From positions 1 through 64,000 of the forward strand of contig NW_024067838.1 in NCBI RefSeq assembly GCF_009389715.1: a stretch of 64,000 nt of DNA. Reading direction: 5' to 3'. Below are positions 11,633 to 26,100 of the stretch, piece by piece (the stretch's first letter is position 1; the number at the start of each line of letters is the position of its first letter). The stretch is from Phoenix dactylifera (Eukaryota; Streptophyta; Magnoliopsida; Arecales; Arecaceae). Position numbers and translations under genes: made by a program. The notes beneath the pieces were generated by a model. The model had not been told where the DNA came from. It ran no database searches and saw only the letters and a list, made by a program, of their open reading frames with translations.

Positions 11633-14600
11633 ATGTCTTTTCTTCTGATCGTCCTGCTCTCTCTCCTCCGCTTGGTTGCTCCCACTTCTGGTACTATCTT
11701 CGCCGGCCCTCTTTTCCCTCCTCAAAATTTGCGCCAAATTTGTGTTTTTTGGATGAATTTTTCGATTTTGGACGGTTAATTGCGCACAATGTTAGCCATC
11801 TTGTTCGCATTTTGGTTTTTGACTAGGAGAACAAGGAAGAAAGGGCGTAATGTGATCTAATGCCTGCTTAAATTTCTTCATTTCGTGTTAATTGTGGTAG
11901 GCGCTTCAAAATTGCATTTTGAAATTGTTTCTATGACCATTGGAGTGTGTCTGGTTCCGACAGTAACGGTCAGGGCCATAACTATCTTGTTGTTTCTGGG
12001 GTTGCTAGTTCATCATGGAATCTTTGATGCTCGGAGTGAAAAACTGGGTGGAGATAAGTTTGTGAGTTAATTTTTTGTGCTACTAAATAAATGGTTGTAG
12101 TTGGGGAAGGTAACTAGATGGTGCTCACTCTTTATATAGTATCCATTATTCTAAATTAACTTCTAAATAATTTATTATAGTATAGTTCTGTACTGTTTCG
12201 AACGAAGTTGCATGCCAAACACAGTATCAAATGAAAGCACCCTTCTTTTGTCAGAATATTGGCCATTGGTGTAAGATAAAGATAACATAGATGTGGTTGC
12301 TGTAAAAGTTGGTCTAGTGAAAGAAGGTTTTAGACCATGCTATACGGCTATAAGATTGTATATATTTTTGGGCTTGTTTGGTGCTTGCATGCACTGATTC
12401 AAAAAGGTATTACACAATAGAACAAAGAAACTCATGATGCAAAATAGTGTTATGCAGTACATTCACGTGCTTGCACTCGTTTGTTTGTTTTGTTGTTGTT
12501 TTCAATCCTCTGTACATCTAATCTGTGGATTTCAAGCCATCACATTCACCTATAGCTTCCTAGAGTGGTATATGTGCAGTATTAAAAGCTTTGTAAATTT
12601 ATTAGATCTGAAGGACTCAGCTTGCAAATGACTGAAATATGATGGGTGCATCGTACATATACTAACAACATTTCTTGTTTACCATCTTTCTCTGTCAACA
12701 TATCTGAAGTTCGTCATGAATCGGTCTTGAATGTGAAGCGGATATGGAGTTTCATTGTTTATGTTCGTTGAGTAGGAGAACCTGGCAATTTAGAGTGAAG
12801 AGGAATGTTGCTACTATAAACTATGACAACCAAGATACAGAGTATACTGTTGACACTGTTACAGCAATTTTATTGATTAAAAAGCACATACGAAACCTTG
12901 AGCAAACTTACAGAGTGTCTTTCTTTCCATCTTTGATAAAATATCCATTAGTTAATCTGCTTATATGCCTATGGAGTACTAAAACATGGATTGCAGCTGC
13001 TTCTCTTCTGAATATTGTCCATGATGGTCGTTTCAAGCCTGGAATTCTTAATATTCACAAATATGCACAAGCTACTGGCTATTAGAAATATGTTTGTTCC
13101 AATGTGTCCTCCATCCTTATTAGCTCATCATCTTCTTACAGGGGGCATATCATGTACGTTCAATAAGACTTACAAGGTGTAGTGATCCATGGATTCTAAA
13201 AACCATCAAAATGAATATTGAAAGTGTGGGCCATCAAGGAAGGTGTAAGACTGACCTTCAAGATGGAAGAGGGTGGGTTATGAACTGGGGCTTGCCCAGT
13301 GGTCGCACCCCTCTGCTTAGCAACTAGAGATCCTAGTTCCAATTCTTGGATAATGCATCCTCAAATATATAGACTTGGATAAATATAGTGCAGGTGGATC
13401 TCGTCCTCCCGGGAAGTGATGAGGTAGTTCTTAACTGAAACCAGCAATGAAGGGAAGGATGGAGAAAAAAGAAAGTGAAGGTGATGCAAGAGGTGTAAAA
13501 ATTATCAAGGAGAATCGAGAAGAGAAGGATGTTACTTTTTTCTCCTTTGCTTATTGCTACTCACAAATGAAACAGATGTATATTTGTCCACTCTTGATGA
13601 ATCAGGCCACGTCTTTGGCTATGTTGTTCCTCATATTCTAGGGACGTATATAGAAATCATATATTGCTTTCTCATGACAGTTTATCATCCAAAAAATTAC
13701 AAGATGAAGTGATAAATCTTTAGGTTGCATTTCTGCATTAGATTTTTGTTGTAATGTTTTGAGCCATAATATTGTGGTGATACCTTACAATCAGAAAGGA
13801 TAAAGTGGCACTGCCTAAGAGATTTCTCTCGCACACGAAAATTTCCAGCATGTGCATTTACAGAGGCATGTCTGATACTTGTATAAAGGTTAAGCTGAAC
13901 CATTCAAGATTTCTAAAACTTATCCAATATTTGTCATTTAGCGGTTGCTTGTCATCCACTTTCTCCCTTTGCCCTTGAGATGAAAGCAGACATCAGGCAG
14001 CATTTTTGTTGTTCCTTTCTGGCTACTAATCAATGTATGCCATCAGCACCCTGCATAATTTTATTAGATGGATTTAAAAGTTAATTTTAGTCATCAACCC
14101 TTTGCAAGCTTAGCGAATACTTGTTATCCCAATTGTTTGTCTCATGAGATACATTCACGGCCAGTATATGCTTTTTCAGATGTTTTTTGCAACATCTATA
14201 TATGTTATGGTGTGTCTTTCCCTTCACTTTTCTTAATCTCAAGCACCAATTTGAGACCCTCCTTCCCAGGGTCTCTTAGCATCTTCCTTGCTCAGGCGAA
14301 TATCATCATCCATGGTAATCCAGGTCCAGACAAGAAAGATGAAAGGAAGTATATTGGTAACCATTAAAAAGAAGCCCAAATGATGAAAGTAACCTGATTT
14401 CATTGTATTTTCTTTGGGTTAAGTTGATTTAACATTTTATCTTCATGGAGATTCTGTGTTGTGCTTGTTTAATTATGCCTGATTAGGGGCAAATCAGGTC
14501 TTGCCCTATGTTTTATTAGTCATGATGTCTTTGATATGAAGAAGATTATGTGGGGAAGGTCTTTCCCTACCTTCTTTACAACTAGTAGTAGTAATGCCAA

Positions 14601-17600
14601 TACGTAAGTTCCTTTTGTCTTAATGTTTATACATGAGCATGAATCCATGCATAACTGTCTATTATTTATAGTCATTTCTAAGGCTACCAGGATATTATGT
14701 GCAGCAAGGCCGACGCCAACAACTCAGGCATTGAGCCCACTGGGCTCACCCATGATCAGGAATATGATGCCTTTGGGTCCTATAACTGCGCCAGCCTATT
14801 CTCCTGAATATCATGGTAATTGAAGTTTCCATATTTTCACCTGTTATTGATAAACGTCTTGGAATATCATTATATCATCTGTTTTTAGGATCTCCCGCAA
14901 ATCATCCTGTGCCGAAACATCACCAGAAGATACCTCATGCTGTTCCGCCAACCTCAGTTGCACCACCACAAAACCAAGGTTTGAAATCATTAGGCCATTT
15001 ACCTAGTTTTTCATGCTTCTCAGCAGTTTCTCACCTACCGTATCAGGAATGAGTGTGTGCTTATGTAATATTGTTGCAACCAATTTGCAGTTATTTATGT
15101 TTTGAAACGTTTGACAGGTTGTGATGAATTCTTCTGTTCTGAGCCATTCACATCAACCCCAATTGGTTCACCCTGTGGATGTGTATACCCTATGCAAGTC
15201 AAGATTGACCTTGGGGTAGCACCATATCAATTATTTTCAAGGATTGAGGATCTAGAAGTTGAGGTTGCAGCAAGTACCTTTCTGAAACAAAGTCAAGTGC
15301 GAATAATGGGTGCTGGTGCCAGTATTCGGGACCCAGAAATGACAAGAGTTACTATTGACTTGGTGCCTCTAGGAGAGAAGTTTGATAGGATGACTGCATT
15401 ACTGACTTATGACAGATTTTGGCAGAAAAAAGTGCAGATAAACACGTCTATTTTTGGTGATTATGATGTGATATATGTTCATTATCCTGGTAATATCATG
15501 TTGCTTTTTCTTATATTCATCAGTTTCATGTATCTATTTGTTTGACTGCATGCAAACATCTCATAGGACTTCCTTCTTCTCCACCATCCATGTCGGAGGG
15601 ATTCGTGGGCCCGAGTGGATTTGGAAGTCAACAATATCCTTTCACGGCAGATGTGCACCCTGGCAAGATGCAGAAGATGAACACAAAAACCATTGCTCTA
15701 ATTTCATTATCATCATTCATACTTGTTTTCATATGCTTTGGGTTAGTCTGCATTATCTGGAAATGGAAGAAACTTGTAAGACCTCCTGCTGATGTTGGAC
15801 CTGCAATTCCTCACGTAACTACAAGAAAAACTGGTATTGAATTTAAGTGATATTGAGCTTATTGGTATTGTATTTTGGAGTTTTGTTGAATTAACTAGAG
15901 ATGTGACCTTCAAACAAGAGTTAGCTTTGTCTAATTCTTCTTCAGCTCAAACCTTTGAATGGGATCATGGATACTCCATTCTTTCATTTTCCATCGGCTG
16001 GGTCTTGCATATGGCCATGTGATATTGGCTTAGTTGTTTTAATATGTGTCCAACTTGAATATTGAAGGCCTATGGTTTGATTTCCTTGTAAATTTATAAA
16101 ACCATCATTTTAGACCTACAACTGATATACTTTATAAAGTAATTTAAAACCATGAGTGTATCCGCTATATATTTCCTACTAGGCATTGTATGTGATGCAT
16201 GCATAAATAACTGAGCCAGCTAATACTTTTGCTATTCTTAAACTTGAAATAAACCAATCTAAATCTATACTATGCATAAAAGTGCCAATAAATTTATGTC
16301 ATTATGCCATGTTGACCCTTCAATTTAGTTAAGATCAACTTATCCCTTGACATTTCAAATTAGTATTCATTGAATTCTTGCTTCCATCTGTTCTTATATT
16401 GTTTAGATCAAAGTTGATGTAAAAGAAGCTATATGTACAAACTATTTAAAATGCATACGGAATCAAATTTCGTCTTTGTTAACAAAATAGAAACATGATC
16501 AGTGCAGTGACCACAGGCTAACAAAAAGAATCCCTATCATTGAATAATCTGGTTGACAAAAAATAGAGAAACTTTTGTATAGGTTAACCCACTAGTTAGG
16601 TTTGGGCAGCTATTCATTCCTGAGATAACTTACTGAGGTCTAATGTAGTTTTGCAGTAAATTTTTTCCAAATAATGAGTTACTTTATTCTTGATTTATTT
16701 ATGTGATAACACTTGCTATGAATTCTTCTTTAAAAAAAATCTTCCTATGAGAAAAACACAGTCATTCTTGATGATTGTTTTGCTATTTGCAAGGACAGAT
16801 GCAAAAGATGTTTGCATCATCTTTGATATTATAGATGTTTTATTTGCATGTCAGATTAAAATTTTATAGCCATTCCCTTTTCCTGGCATCAAGCAATGAT
16901 ATAAATTAAAATCTATTCTTTTATAAAATCTGAAGTTATCAATTTTGTTTTAATGATTTGCATGCATCTATTGTTTAATATTTTACTACTCTGTATAGCC
17001 AGCATGCATATGCATGTGGAATTGCTAGTGTTATCAAATAATTAAATAAGAGCTTAAGCAGCTGTTAAAATTGTAATGGACTATGAACCTCATTTAAAAT
17101 CTATATGTATATGAAATTGTGTTCCCTGTGATGTATATGTTATGATTTTCAGGCTATATGTTAGGTGTCAGGTCCATCAGCTCAAGTAGCATGGCCAGCT
17201 CAATGTCAGTATCCTTTGTTTCCACCCTTGCTACTCGCCCACCTTCAGTGAAAACATTTTCTGTGGCTGAGCTTGAAAAGGCCACAGATAAGTTCAGCTC
17301 AAAAAAAGTTCTTGGTGAAGGTGGATTTGGACGTGTTTACCATGGTATCATGGAGGATGGAAGTGAGGTTGCTGTTAAATTGCTTACAAGGGAGGACCAA
17401 AATGGAGATCGTGAATTCATCGCAGAAGTTGAGATGCTCAGCCAGCTGCATCACCGTAACCTTGTCAAACTGATCGGTATATGCATTGAAGGGCACAAGC
17501 GATGCCTGGTTTATGAGCTGGTTCGAAACGGAAGTGTGGAGTCTCATCTGCATGGTATGGCTATAAAATTGCTGGTTTTATACATGGAGTGTTGCACAAT

Positions 17601-20149
17601 CATGGCATTCTCCCAGTATCCAACAGCTTCTGTTGTATTGTTTGTTTGCCTAATGCAGAGTGCCTTCTTGATAAATCATGTCTGATAGTTGTCGTATTGA
17701 CTTGAGGATTTAATATCTTAAGTTGACTTCTTCTCGGGCCTCTAGTATTTCTACTAAATGAATAACCACAGCTATGGCTTGAATTTTTCATCAGCATGCT
17801 GTTCTTAGAAACTTACTATTTTTTGGTCTTTTATGGCGTCATCCAGTTACCAATGTTCTAGTGTTTCAGGTGCTGATAAAATGAAAGGGCCTCTTGACTG
17901 GGATACTCGGATGAAAATTGCCCTTGGTGCAGCAAGAGGACTGGCATACCTACATGAGGACTCCAATCCTCGTGTCATACACCGTGATTTTAAAGCCAGT
18001 AATGTTCTACTGGAAGATGATTTCACCCCCAAGGTTTCAGATTTTGGTCTGGCAAGGGTAGCATCAGAAGGAATCCATCATATTTCTACTCAGGTCATGG
18101 GAACATTCGGGTAATATTCTTATTCCTCTTCTATTACCATAGTTTGCTTTGACAAAAGAATTGCCTGTAACATCCTGTGATATAGTTGTTTTTCTGTGGG
18201 CTATTCCTATCATGACTACAATACTGTCTATTGAATGATGAATCCTGCGGCAAGTATTTAAGTTGGTTTTGCATCCTATTGCTTACCTTGTTGCTAGCTG
18301 CACCTATTGCTAGATCTCTTCCGCATTTGAGTAAACTAAATGAAATGCTGAATGCAAGATCCATCAGTATCATCTAGGTATGGCAGCTGCTATTTTAGAG
18401 TGTCTATTTTCTTATTTATTTTCTCGTGGTTTTGAGGTCACTGAAAGTCTGAGCCAACAATTTTATGTTTACTGATTTGCTAGACTTTTTTATGGCCTAA
18501 TTGGGATTAAATTATCAAAAGAATGTACTACGTTCAGTCAAGAATTTAACATGTCACCTGCTTTCTGTTGTCAACATTATACAACTTTTACCACAAACAT
18601 TTACCCTAAAACAGCCACATTCCATGTCACACTTACTTTCAGGATACCTGGTAGGCTTATATGATCAAAATTTTTGAACTTGTATTTCTATCTCATTGCA
18701 CTCTATTCCTGCTTAATCTCTTTTTACCTATCTGTTTATAGGTAAGAGTGACTTTCAGTTTGATGCTTTGAGCATTTGCTCAAATCCTTAACCTGTTCCT
18801 GTCTTGAAGCATCCACCATATCATCTGACATGGACTGGTAGTGATTACTCCAAATGCATCTCCCTTGGCTACATCAGGTTTTGCTGGTTCTAATTATCTG
18901 AATGCCTTTTTTTCCTTTTTAACCTGACCTATGATTTGCATTTCCAGAAACTATGAACCTCATCCATCAGTCAGGCTCAACTCTTTAGGTCGTACTTCAC
19001 GATGGTTCCTATAATTTCATCTCAATCTATCTTTTTGTCTTTTTTTGCATATGCTGTGCATCTCTTTATCTATTTTCCTTTGACTGGCCATTAAAGGGGC
19101 CTGCTCAGTGGCAGGCATGCTAAGGGTAGCATTGCTGGTGCATCCCATCTTGCACTAAAAATTTACTGGTAGAGATATTGGTCAATTCGTTAGAGAATCT
19201 CCATCATCTATACGCGCGCACACATAATTGTTTTGAAAAGTAGATGTGCAGTATCTTGTATCCTTTTTAGGTTACATGATATCAAACATTTATGCTCTCT
19301 CTGGATTGGCTGATTCTGTCTCCTCTTCTTAGCTAAACAGCCTTGGTCAATTATTTAACAGTTAAAAAGTAATAATGTTATTGCATGCTTTCCTTGTATA
19401 GCATGATCCAATAGGAACTTTTTGAAATCTTTTTATCTTCGAAAGAAATATAACTGGGGAATTGCAGGTATGTTGCTCCTGAATATGCGATGACGGGGCA
19501 TCTACTCGTCAAGAGTGATGTCTACAGTTATGGGGTCGTTTTGCTGGAACTCTTATCAGGTAGGAAGCCTGTATACATGTCTCAATCTCAGGGACCAAAG
19601 AACCTAGTAACTTGGGCACGCCCTCTGCTTACTAGTAGAGAAGGGTTAGGGCAACTGATGGATCCATCCTTGAATGGAAAATATGACTTCGACAATATGG
19701 CAAAAGTAGCAGCAATAGCCTCCATGTGTGTTCACGCGGAGGCATCACAAAGGCCATTCATGGGGGAGGTTGTACAGGCACTGAAGCTAATATACAATGA
19801 CATGGATGAAACTTGTGATGATTCTTTCAGCCAGAGAGATTCATTGGGTACAGACTGTGGAGACTTTGACCACGAGAGCAGTTGGTGGAATGGGGCTACA
19901 CCACGTTTAGCTTACGGGTATGCCTCATCGTTTATAACAATGGAGTATGCTTCAGGTCCAGTGGAAGAAATGCAGAGGCCACATTCGGCATCTACTTTGA
20001 TTGGTAAGTTGGAATCTTTGGTCGGGCACAATGGATCAGGCCCCTTGAGAACCAAGAGGCAGAGCCAAGCCTTTTATAGATTGAGAGGGAGCATGAGCGA
20101 TCATGGGAATTTTTCAAAACATTCTGGCATGGATGGCTATCTTAGTTGA
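11633..20149 (+). CDS. ALE2: ALE2-like receptor serine/threonine kinase
   Basis: Plasma-membrane receptor kinase related to Arabidopsis ALE2, which acts in epidermal differentiation and cuticle formation. Exons: 11633-11690, 14296-14314 (tentative), 14691-14815, 14889-14978, 15118-15489, 15567-15833, 17153-17554, 17870-18110, 19468-20149. They join without a break into 751 codons, close to the 744 aa of ALE2. Exon 1 encodes a hydrophobic signal peptide ([19 protein letters not shown]). A Pro-rich segment follows, then the Cys motif [21 protein letters not shown] typical of the family. One membrane span lies near residues 263-285 ([19 protein letters not shown]). The kinase domain, about 358-630, has all key motifs: [37 protein letters not shown]. 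It should be active. The microexon and the acceptor at 14691 are the least certain parts; exons from 15118 on are firm. Confidence 0.93.
13278..13440 (+). mobile_element. tRNA-derived SINE-like sequence in ALE2 intron 1
   Basis: The segment contains a box-A-like ttgcccagtggtcgc followed about 40 bases later by a box-B-like agttccaattc, the layout of a tRNA-derived pol III promoter. It is followed by a tRNA-unrelated body. The block is not a full tRNA gene: the arms do not close into a cloverleaf. No clear terminal repeats were found. Confidence 0.4.
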
Positions 20150-20400
20150 GTTTGTCAAAGGAAATTCTCTTTCCTTTGTCTTTTTCTTTCTTTCTTTTTT
20201 GTTTGGTTCTTCAAATGTACAGTTCATTAGAGGCAGCTTTCCGAGCATCGCTGGCCTATGGCTTGTACTTTTAGGTATATTGATCCATTTTTCATGAGTT
20301 GAAGATGTAATTTCTGCTTTTAAGTACCATACAAGCCTGGGTATTATGTTGCAATTTAGTGCTAAAATGATTACAAGTTCTTTACCTTTTGAGCAACTTG
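20150..20400 (+). other. 3' UTR of the ALE2-like gene
   Basis: Continuous T-rich trailer after the TGA at 20147-20149. There is no canonical AATAAA; plant polyadenylation signals are loose. The end point is a guess. Confidence 0.4.
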
Positions 20401-23198
20401 TTCTCTGAGTCCTTGTGAATCTGACAGCAAAATAGCACTATGGTTCTGAACAGCTGTTTTGCAGTATCTCTCTTGAAGTGCCTCTTGTAAGCCTGTGTAG
20501 CTTCCTGTTTGGGCCTCTTCTGTAAACCTTTTAACACATTCAGCGCATCGGTAGCCAACTCCTCGAGCTCCATGGTGGCTGTAAACATATTGATTCAGAT
20601 GCATAAGCTGACACGTCCATGAGACTGTTTCTGCTGCAGGAAAAGTTGTGGTCTACACACAGGCTGCATCTGAACGCTGGTTTCTTGCAAGCCATGTTGA
20701 CCAAGCAGTGCGAGCTGTTGGTGCACAGGTAAACTTTTCCTGTAAACCCCTGGGCCAGCTTGCATGGTGAAGGTCTTGCTGCAAACTCTGAGAATCTGAT
20801 TAAGTCTAACCTCGTTATTTGGTTGATCTCCCAGCACCTCCTGAGCTCATGCAAACACCATGATGGTGAGCAGGGTCATCACAAAGACTAAACCTTGGCC
20901 TAGTTCTGCAGAGATCGAGTCCCTCTTTTCTTCAAGAGTATTACATTCCACAGTTGTAACACGCTTTGTCACTTTCCAGATCAAACAATAAATTTCCATG
21001 CCAACAGCTGGGATAAGTATCAGAGGAAGCCTTTTGTGGTCGTGCCTATGGAAGGTGTAAAACCTCAGCATTTTTTTTTGTAAACAAAAAGAAAGAAGAA
21101 AAAACGAAAAACAAAGTTATTGCTCAATCTTTGCAGGACAAACAGCAAACAAGATTATCAGTGTTTATTTACATTATAACGGATAACTATGATGCTAAAT
21201 AACCCATTATAATAATCTTTATTTTTTTCCATTATCAGTGCCAGGATCCATTATGGGGTAAGTATCATTTTCCAACCCTTGGCATGGACTTCATAAATTA
21301 AAGCACATGCCAGCAGAAAGCGAATACTGGCTCGACCAACCCTTGATCCAAACCCTCTAAAGATATCTTTGCAAAGAAAATAGAGTTAGGGCACCAGCAG
21401 GAGTAGCAAAAGATGATCTAGCACACCAACTACGGACGAATAAAAGACTTTGGTTATCAATTCCTATACATGCAAGCTATTTATAATTTTCTTCATCACC
21501 AACTATTTTTGATGACTCGAGCATAGCATTTGTTTCTCAAGCCCTTGTCATTTTCAGGATCGGTAGTTCCATCCCCTCCGTTCCGTTCTATTTCGTATCG
21601 GGAGAGGTTGAAGCTGGTATTCTTGTATGATATTGTCTGAAATTGTTCAATGGACTATTTGTTAGCTTTCTTGTTTAGTGATTGCACAGGATAGAAAGTA
21701 CATATCCCACCTCGTCCAATCACTGGTCATTCTGCTAGGGAAAATGCTGTGTGTAATCCGGCTCGTACAGGCCAGACTCCGTTTTTGCCAGGCCGGGTAT
21801 TAAAGATAAACTTGGCACTGAACACGAGTATATGTTGGGGTGTTTATGAAGCAGTACTCTTCGAGGATACATGGATGGCTTTGTGAATTGCGTAGGACCT
21901 CTTCTGTTCATATACAAATAAGAGAGCATCCAAACTCCTTCCTTGATACAAAAATTTTTCTTTTTTATATAACTTTTGCGTGACCCAAGAATTAATTGAG
22001 AGCAACCAGTTCCAACTGATTGGTTTAGTTCTTATCCCAAAATTCTAGAATCGTTCAGGAGTCTCGGTTTTGAGCTGAACCATATGCACCACTAGTAGAT
22101 CATCATGTTATAAGAGGCAGATTTCTGAGCCACCTATTCCTTTTGTCAGGTGAAGTTTCTTTGTAATTTGTAACTTCATTTTATCAATGTAAAATAATTG
22201 TGCAAGCATATTTGCCAACTTGATCACTGTAATCATATGCACCATCTACTGCCAGGAGCTCCTAAGCTAGTATGGGAGTATCCTTTAACAAGATAAACTG
22301 ATTGAGCATTGGCTACATCAAATAGCATCCCACATTGTTGTCATTCTATATTTGGATTTTGCAGTGCAGTACCAACATCTAGTTCAATGGATAGTGAGCG
22401 ATCATTGGATGATGAGGAGCAATACCATGTTTGAAGCTTTCTATTCATCAGAGACAGAATGCGCACTTCTCATCCTGATGTCTTTGACCTGCTCAAACTT
22501 GATCCTTCTTATTTTTGTAAATGACGATCATTTATATAAAAATTCATGCTGATTTAAAGAAACTGAATGGATGTTTTATTCAGCAATTCATAATAATAGC
22601 AGATCATAACCGATGTGGATATATTAGTAAGTGCTCTACCACAAATATGAATACCATGTGCTCACAGATGCCCAAAAAACAGTAGTATTATCGACAACGA
22701 AGTTATATATCACGAAGTACAGAACCTCTTCTTGGGAGGGTATACACTATAGCACATAGATGGGAGATGGTTTAGGGGATCCCTGCTCAAATGAAGTAGA
22801 TGTAAGGAATGAAAGATAGTTGGGAGAAAAAAGAGCAAACACCTCTGGTGGATTGTTTGATGACCGGTTCAGTCTCTTAGCAGCTTGTACTGTTGATTTT
22901 TTAAAAGATTTCTGAAACAGATACTCCCACCAGTGATTTTACTGGGGAAAAAAATATATGACACCAAGTTTAGATCTTAATTACCAAGAAATGCCCATCC
23001 TTGAAACTTGCAAACAGAATAGCAACAAACCAAGTATTTAACTAAAAAGAGAAAAAAAAATGAAAACATGTCTGCATATTAAGCCTGTGCATTTCAACTT
23101 AAGAGTGTCTGTTTGTTCAATTGTAGAGATGAAAATACAATTAATAGTGGTTACAGCAGAAAATGGATACAAGACCAAGCCCTGGAAACAAGCAAACA
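20401..23198. other. Spacer between ALE2-like and VMA22-like genes
   Basis: No gene recognised. Several ORFs occur on the minus strand at 20371-21071 without a domain I know. One + strand exon-like segment, 20640-20728, is flanked by CTGCTGCAG and CAG|GTAAAC and encodes 29 codons with VYTQAASERWFLASHVDQAV; no partner exon was found. The rest, 21080-23198, is AT-rich, and its last part is the 3' UTR of the VMA22-like gene. Confidence 0.35.
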
Positions 23199-26100
23199 TT
23201 AACTTGAGCTTTCCATTTCTTGTTGTAACTGAGAGAGAGAAGATAGCACCATGGACCGCATATTTGCTAGTTCGACAATGCTATCAAGAGCTGCAGGAAA
23301 AGAAAAGATTCCAAGTGATCTTAAATGGGTAAACGCGCATAACAACTGAAATCTAAACTGGATCTCGTATAAGATATGATAGAGAAAAAAGTTAACCTGT
23401 CTCAAATGAAACTTGGGCAGCCCGAAGCTTTGGAGGAACCAAAGTCCCAAATACCGACAATGATTTAGACCTCTCCCGCTGAATCTATGGTACCATAGCA
23501 TACTAAATTACAACAAAAATATAAGGGAAAAGAAATAATCTTTAACAGTTCTAGAAACTGTCTCAGATTGATATACAATTAAAACATTTTCCAGAAAAGT
23601 GCTACATTAATTGTGGGTGATTATATAACAGCTCACCCAGTAATGATGATAACTGGGAATTGTATTACTGGGATCAACACTAGATTTAAAACATCCATAA
23701 GTAATTTAAGTTCTACAATTTTCTTCAAAATAATCCTGCTTCAGTGGAATTCTATTTTGATTTCTTCTTACACGAGTCAAACATCTACAAGAGGAAAGAC
23801 AAAAAAAAACTTACATTGCCATCACTAGCAATAGGAGATCCATTGATTGTTGAATAGGATTCTTTACACCCCTCTAAATCATGAAAGAAATATTAACTTG
23901 ACATATAATGCATTGGTGAAAGGATAACGATAAAAAAGAAATAGAAATTGTCTTACCAGCGAAATTGTTAGGGCCTCGATGCCTTAGCTGTGAACCACTA
24001 GATTTATTTTGAAAGCCACCAGCTTCTGCCTCCCCAGAATATTTACCCTCTCTCAGATATGCCCATTTTGATAGAGTAAAATGTGTTTGCAACTCTGAAG
24101 CATAAAAGGATCTTTTTAAATTCATAGATTCAAAGCATGTAAACAATAGCCTGCTTCATTTCTTAAGATAAGTAAGGATTATCATTAATTAATAAAGCAT
24201 TTTTAAGACAAGTGATATAAAATGACAGCCGAAGTCTGTTCAGTATAATACGGATCAAGTTGATGCCAACTTGATACATGATGTATCAGGGTTATCTGAA
24301 ATAGCTCATCCCAAAACTATTATATTTCATCAGCATATGTTCATGAGATACCTGTTACTGATTTGTCATTTGATTCAGCTACTTGCATTGTAGTAGCAGC
24401 AGACTGTACTTTATGGCTTAATAGTGCACTTGAGATGCGTGACGAACCCATAGAATGACGAGCGCTGGCCAGTTCTAGCCATCCCTGTCAAGAAGAGATT
24501 TTCAACTTTTTTGATGGTGAGAAGAAGGAACATGCAACAACTACAAATGCCAAAAAAGTTAAGATTTACAAGCTCAAATTCATGTCGTCGAGAGCGATAA
24601 TAGTTCGGGTGCTGATAATTCAGGAATAACTTTGTCATTGAATATTGACTAGACATTTGATATTTAAGACATCCTGGAAGCAATGTTGACCTAAAAAAAG
24701 AGAAAAGACAAAAAATTTCGTTGATAGAACTATAAATTTGGGAATGATGGCTTTCTTTTAAATGCCTGTACTACATAGAAGAATGGAATTCTTTAGGGCC
24801 TGCTTGGATGGTTGCAGACATTATTCATTGGATAAAGCGACATCAGGATCAGAAGGGGATACACACACGGGAGAAAGAAGTGCTGACATCTGAACCCCTT
24901 CGGAGCATGCAATACCAGAAAGATTAAGATAACACTCCATCTAAAAGGTGATCTAGGAAATCCTGATCTTTTCAGGATTGTGTCCGATGAATCCCCCAAT
25001 CATCACAATCTAGTTCGTTCCATCTGCACTTCCTTCTACGCCAAGCCCAACATACTGTTTATCCAGGGATAGTGTGTTCAACAATCCAAACAGGGCCTTA
25101 TCAAACTAGCTTTTGAATTGAGTAGAGACTATCATCTATGTGTTGTGCTTGCTTCTTCTAAAACCGGATGCAAGGACTTAGCAACTTCCCTTATGTCAAA
25201 GCCCCTGTCATACCTGTGCAAAGTTCCTTGTGCATCTTGCATATCACTTTACACTAGTCCTTAAGCCAAGCCCTCAAGTCCTGGGCACCCCACCCCCTTT
25301 TGCAAGAGAGAAACTAAAAGGTTCAACAAGTACAAAGGCGACTAGTATTGTTTGCATGTTTTGGTATGGTTACAGTTCATTGTCTCTTGCCTTCAATATA
25401 GACCTCCAATTTGCCTATAGAGTCTTGGTATTATGCCAAGTAGTACTACTTATCTATTGGATGTACACCATGTATAAGGTATTTAAGATGCTCAATAGCA
25501 CCTTTTAGAATACTTTATGCTTGTCACAAGCCCTCCCACATTCTTACGAAGTCTAAAAAACTCTTAGTACTACCCAAGGTTTCAAATCTTGACTGCACCA
25601 CATTGTATTGACCTCATACTGTGCAACCTATTGACATGGGGCTATCATCCAGCTCAGTGAACAATTAGTAGAAATGAGGAGCACACAACACATCTCCTAC
25701 CATACCAATACATGAATAGCATGGGGATAAACTGCAAGATTTGTGACTTAGTCCTGCCTTGCATGCACACAAGCACATGATAAAACCTAGATTAAAACTG
25801 TCACTCCATGGCACCAAGGTTGCCTCTAAAGCACTCATAATACAGGAAAAATACACAAGGCCACAAAATGCAGCCAATATTGCTTTTGAAAAAGAAATCT
25901 ATAATTTGTGTTTGATTTGGTGCAAACCAAAAGACATCATTCCATTGCACGGACAAAGGTACTTTTCCTTCATATTTTACTTCTTTTGGGGGCAAATCAG
26001 AAAGACATACAGTTGGGTAGGAGCTTCGGAAGAAGTGTACTGGCACCCTGTGAAATCAAGAGAATGGATTAACAGCCTCCAATTAAACGAGAAAACAAAA

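Noticed and set aside
13278..13350. tRNA gene
   Set aside because: Box A- and B-like motifs are present but acceptor, D and T stems do not pair; called a SINE-like element instead.
20371..21071. Minus-strand gene made of the four ORFs in this region
   Set aside because: ORFs switch frame without splice sites that would join them, and none has a recognisable domain.
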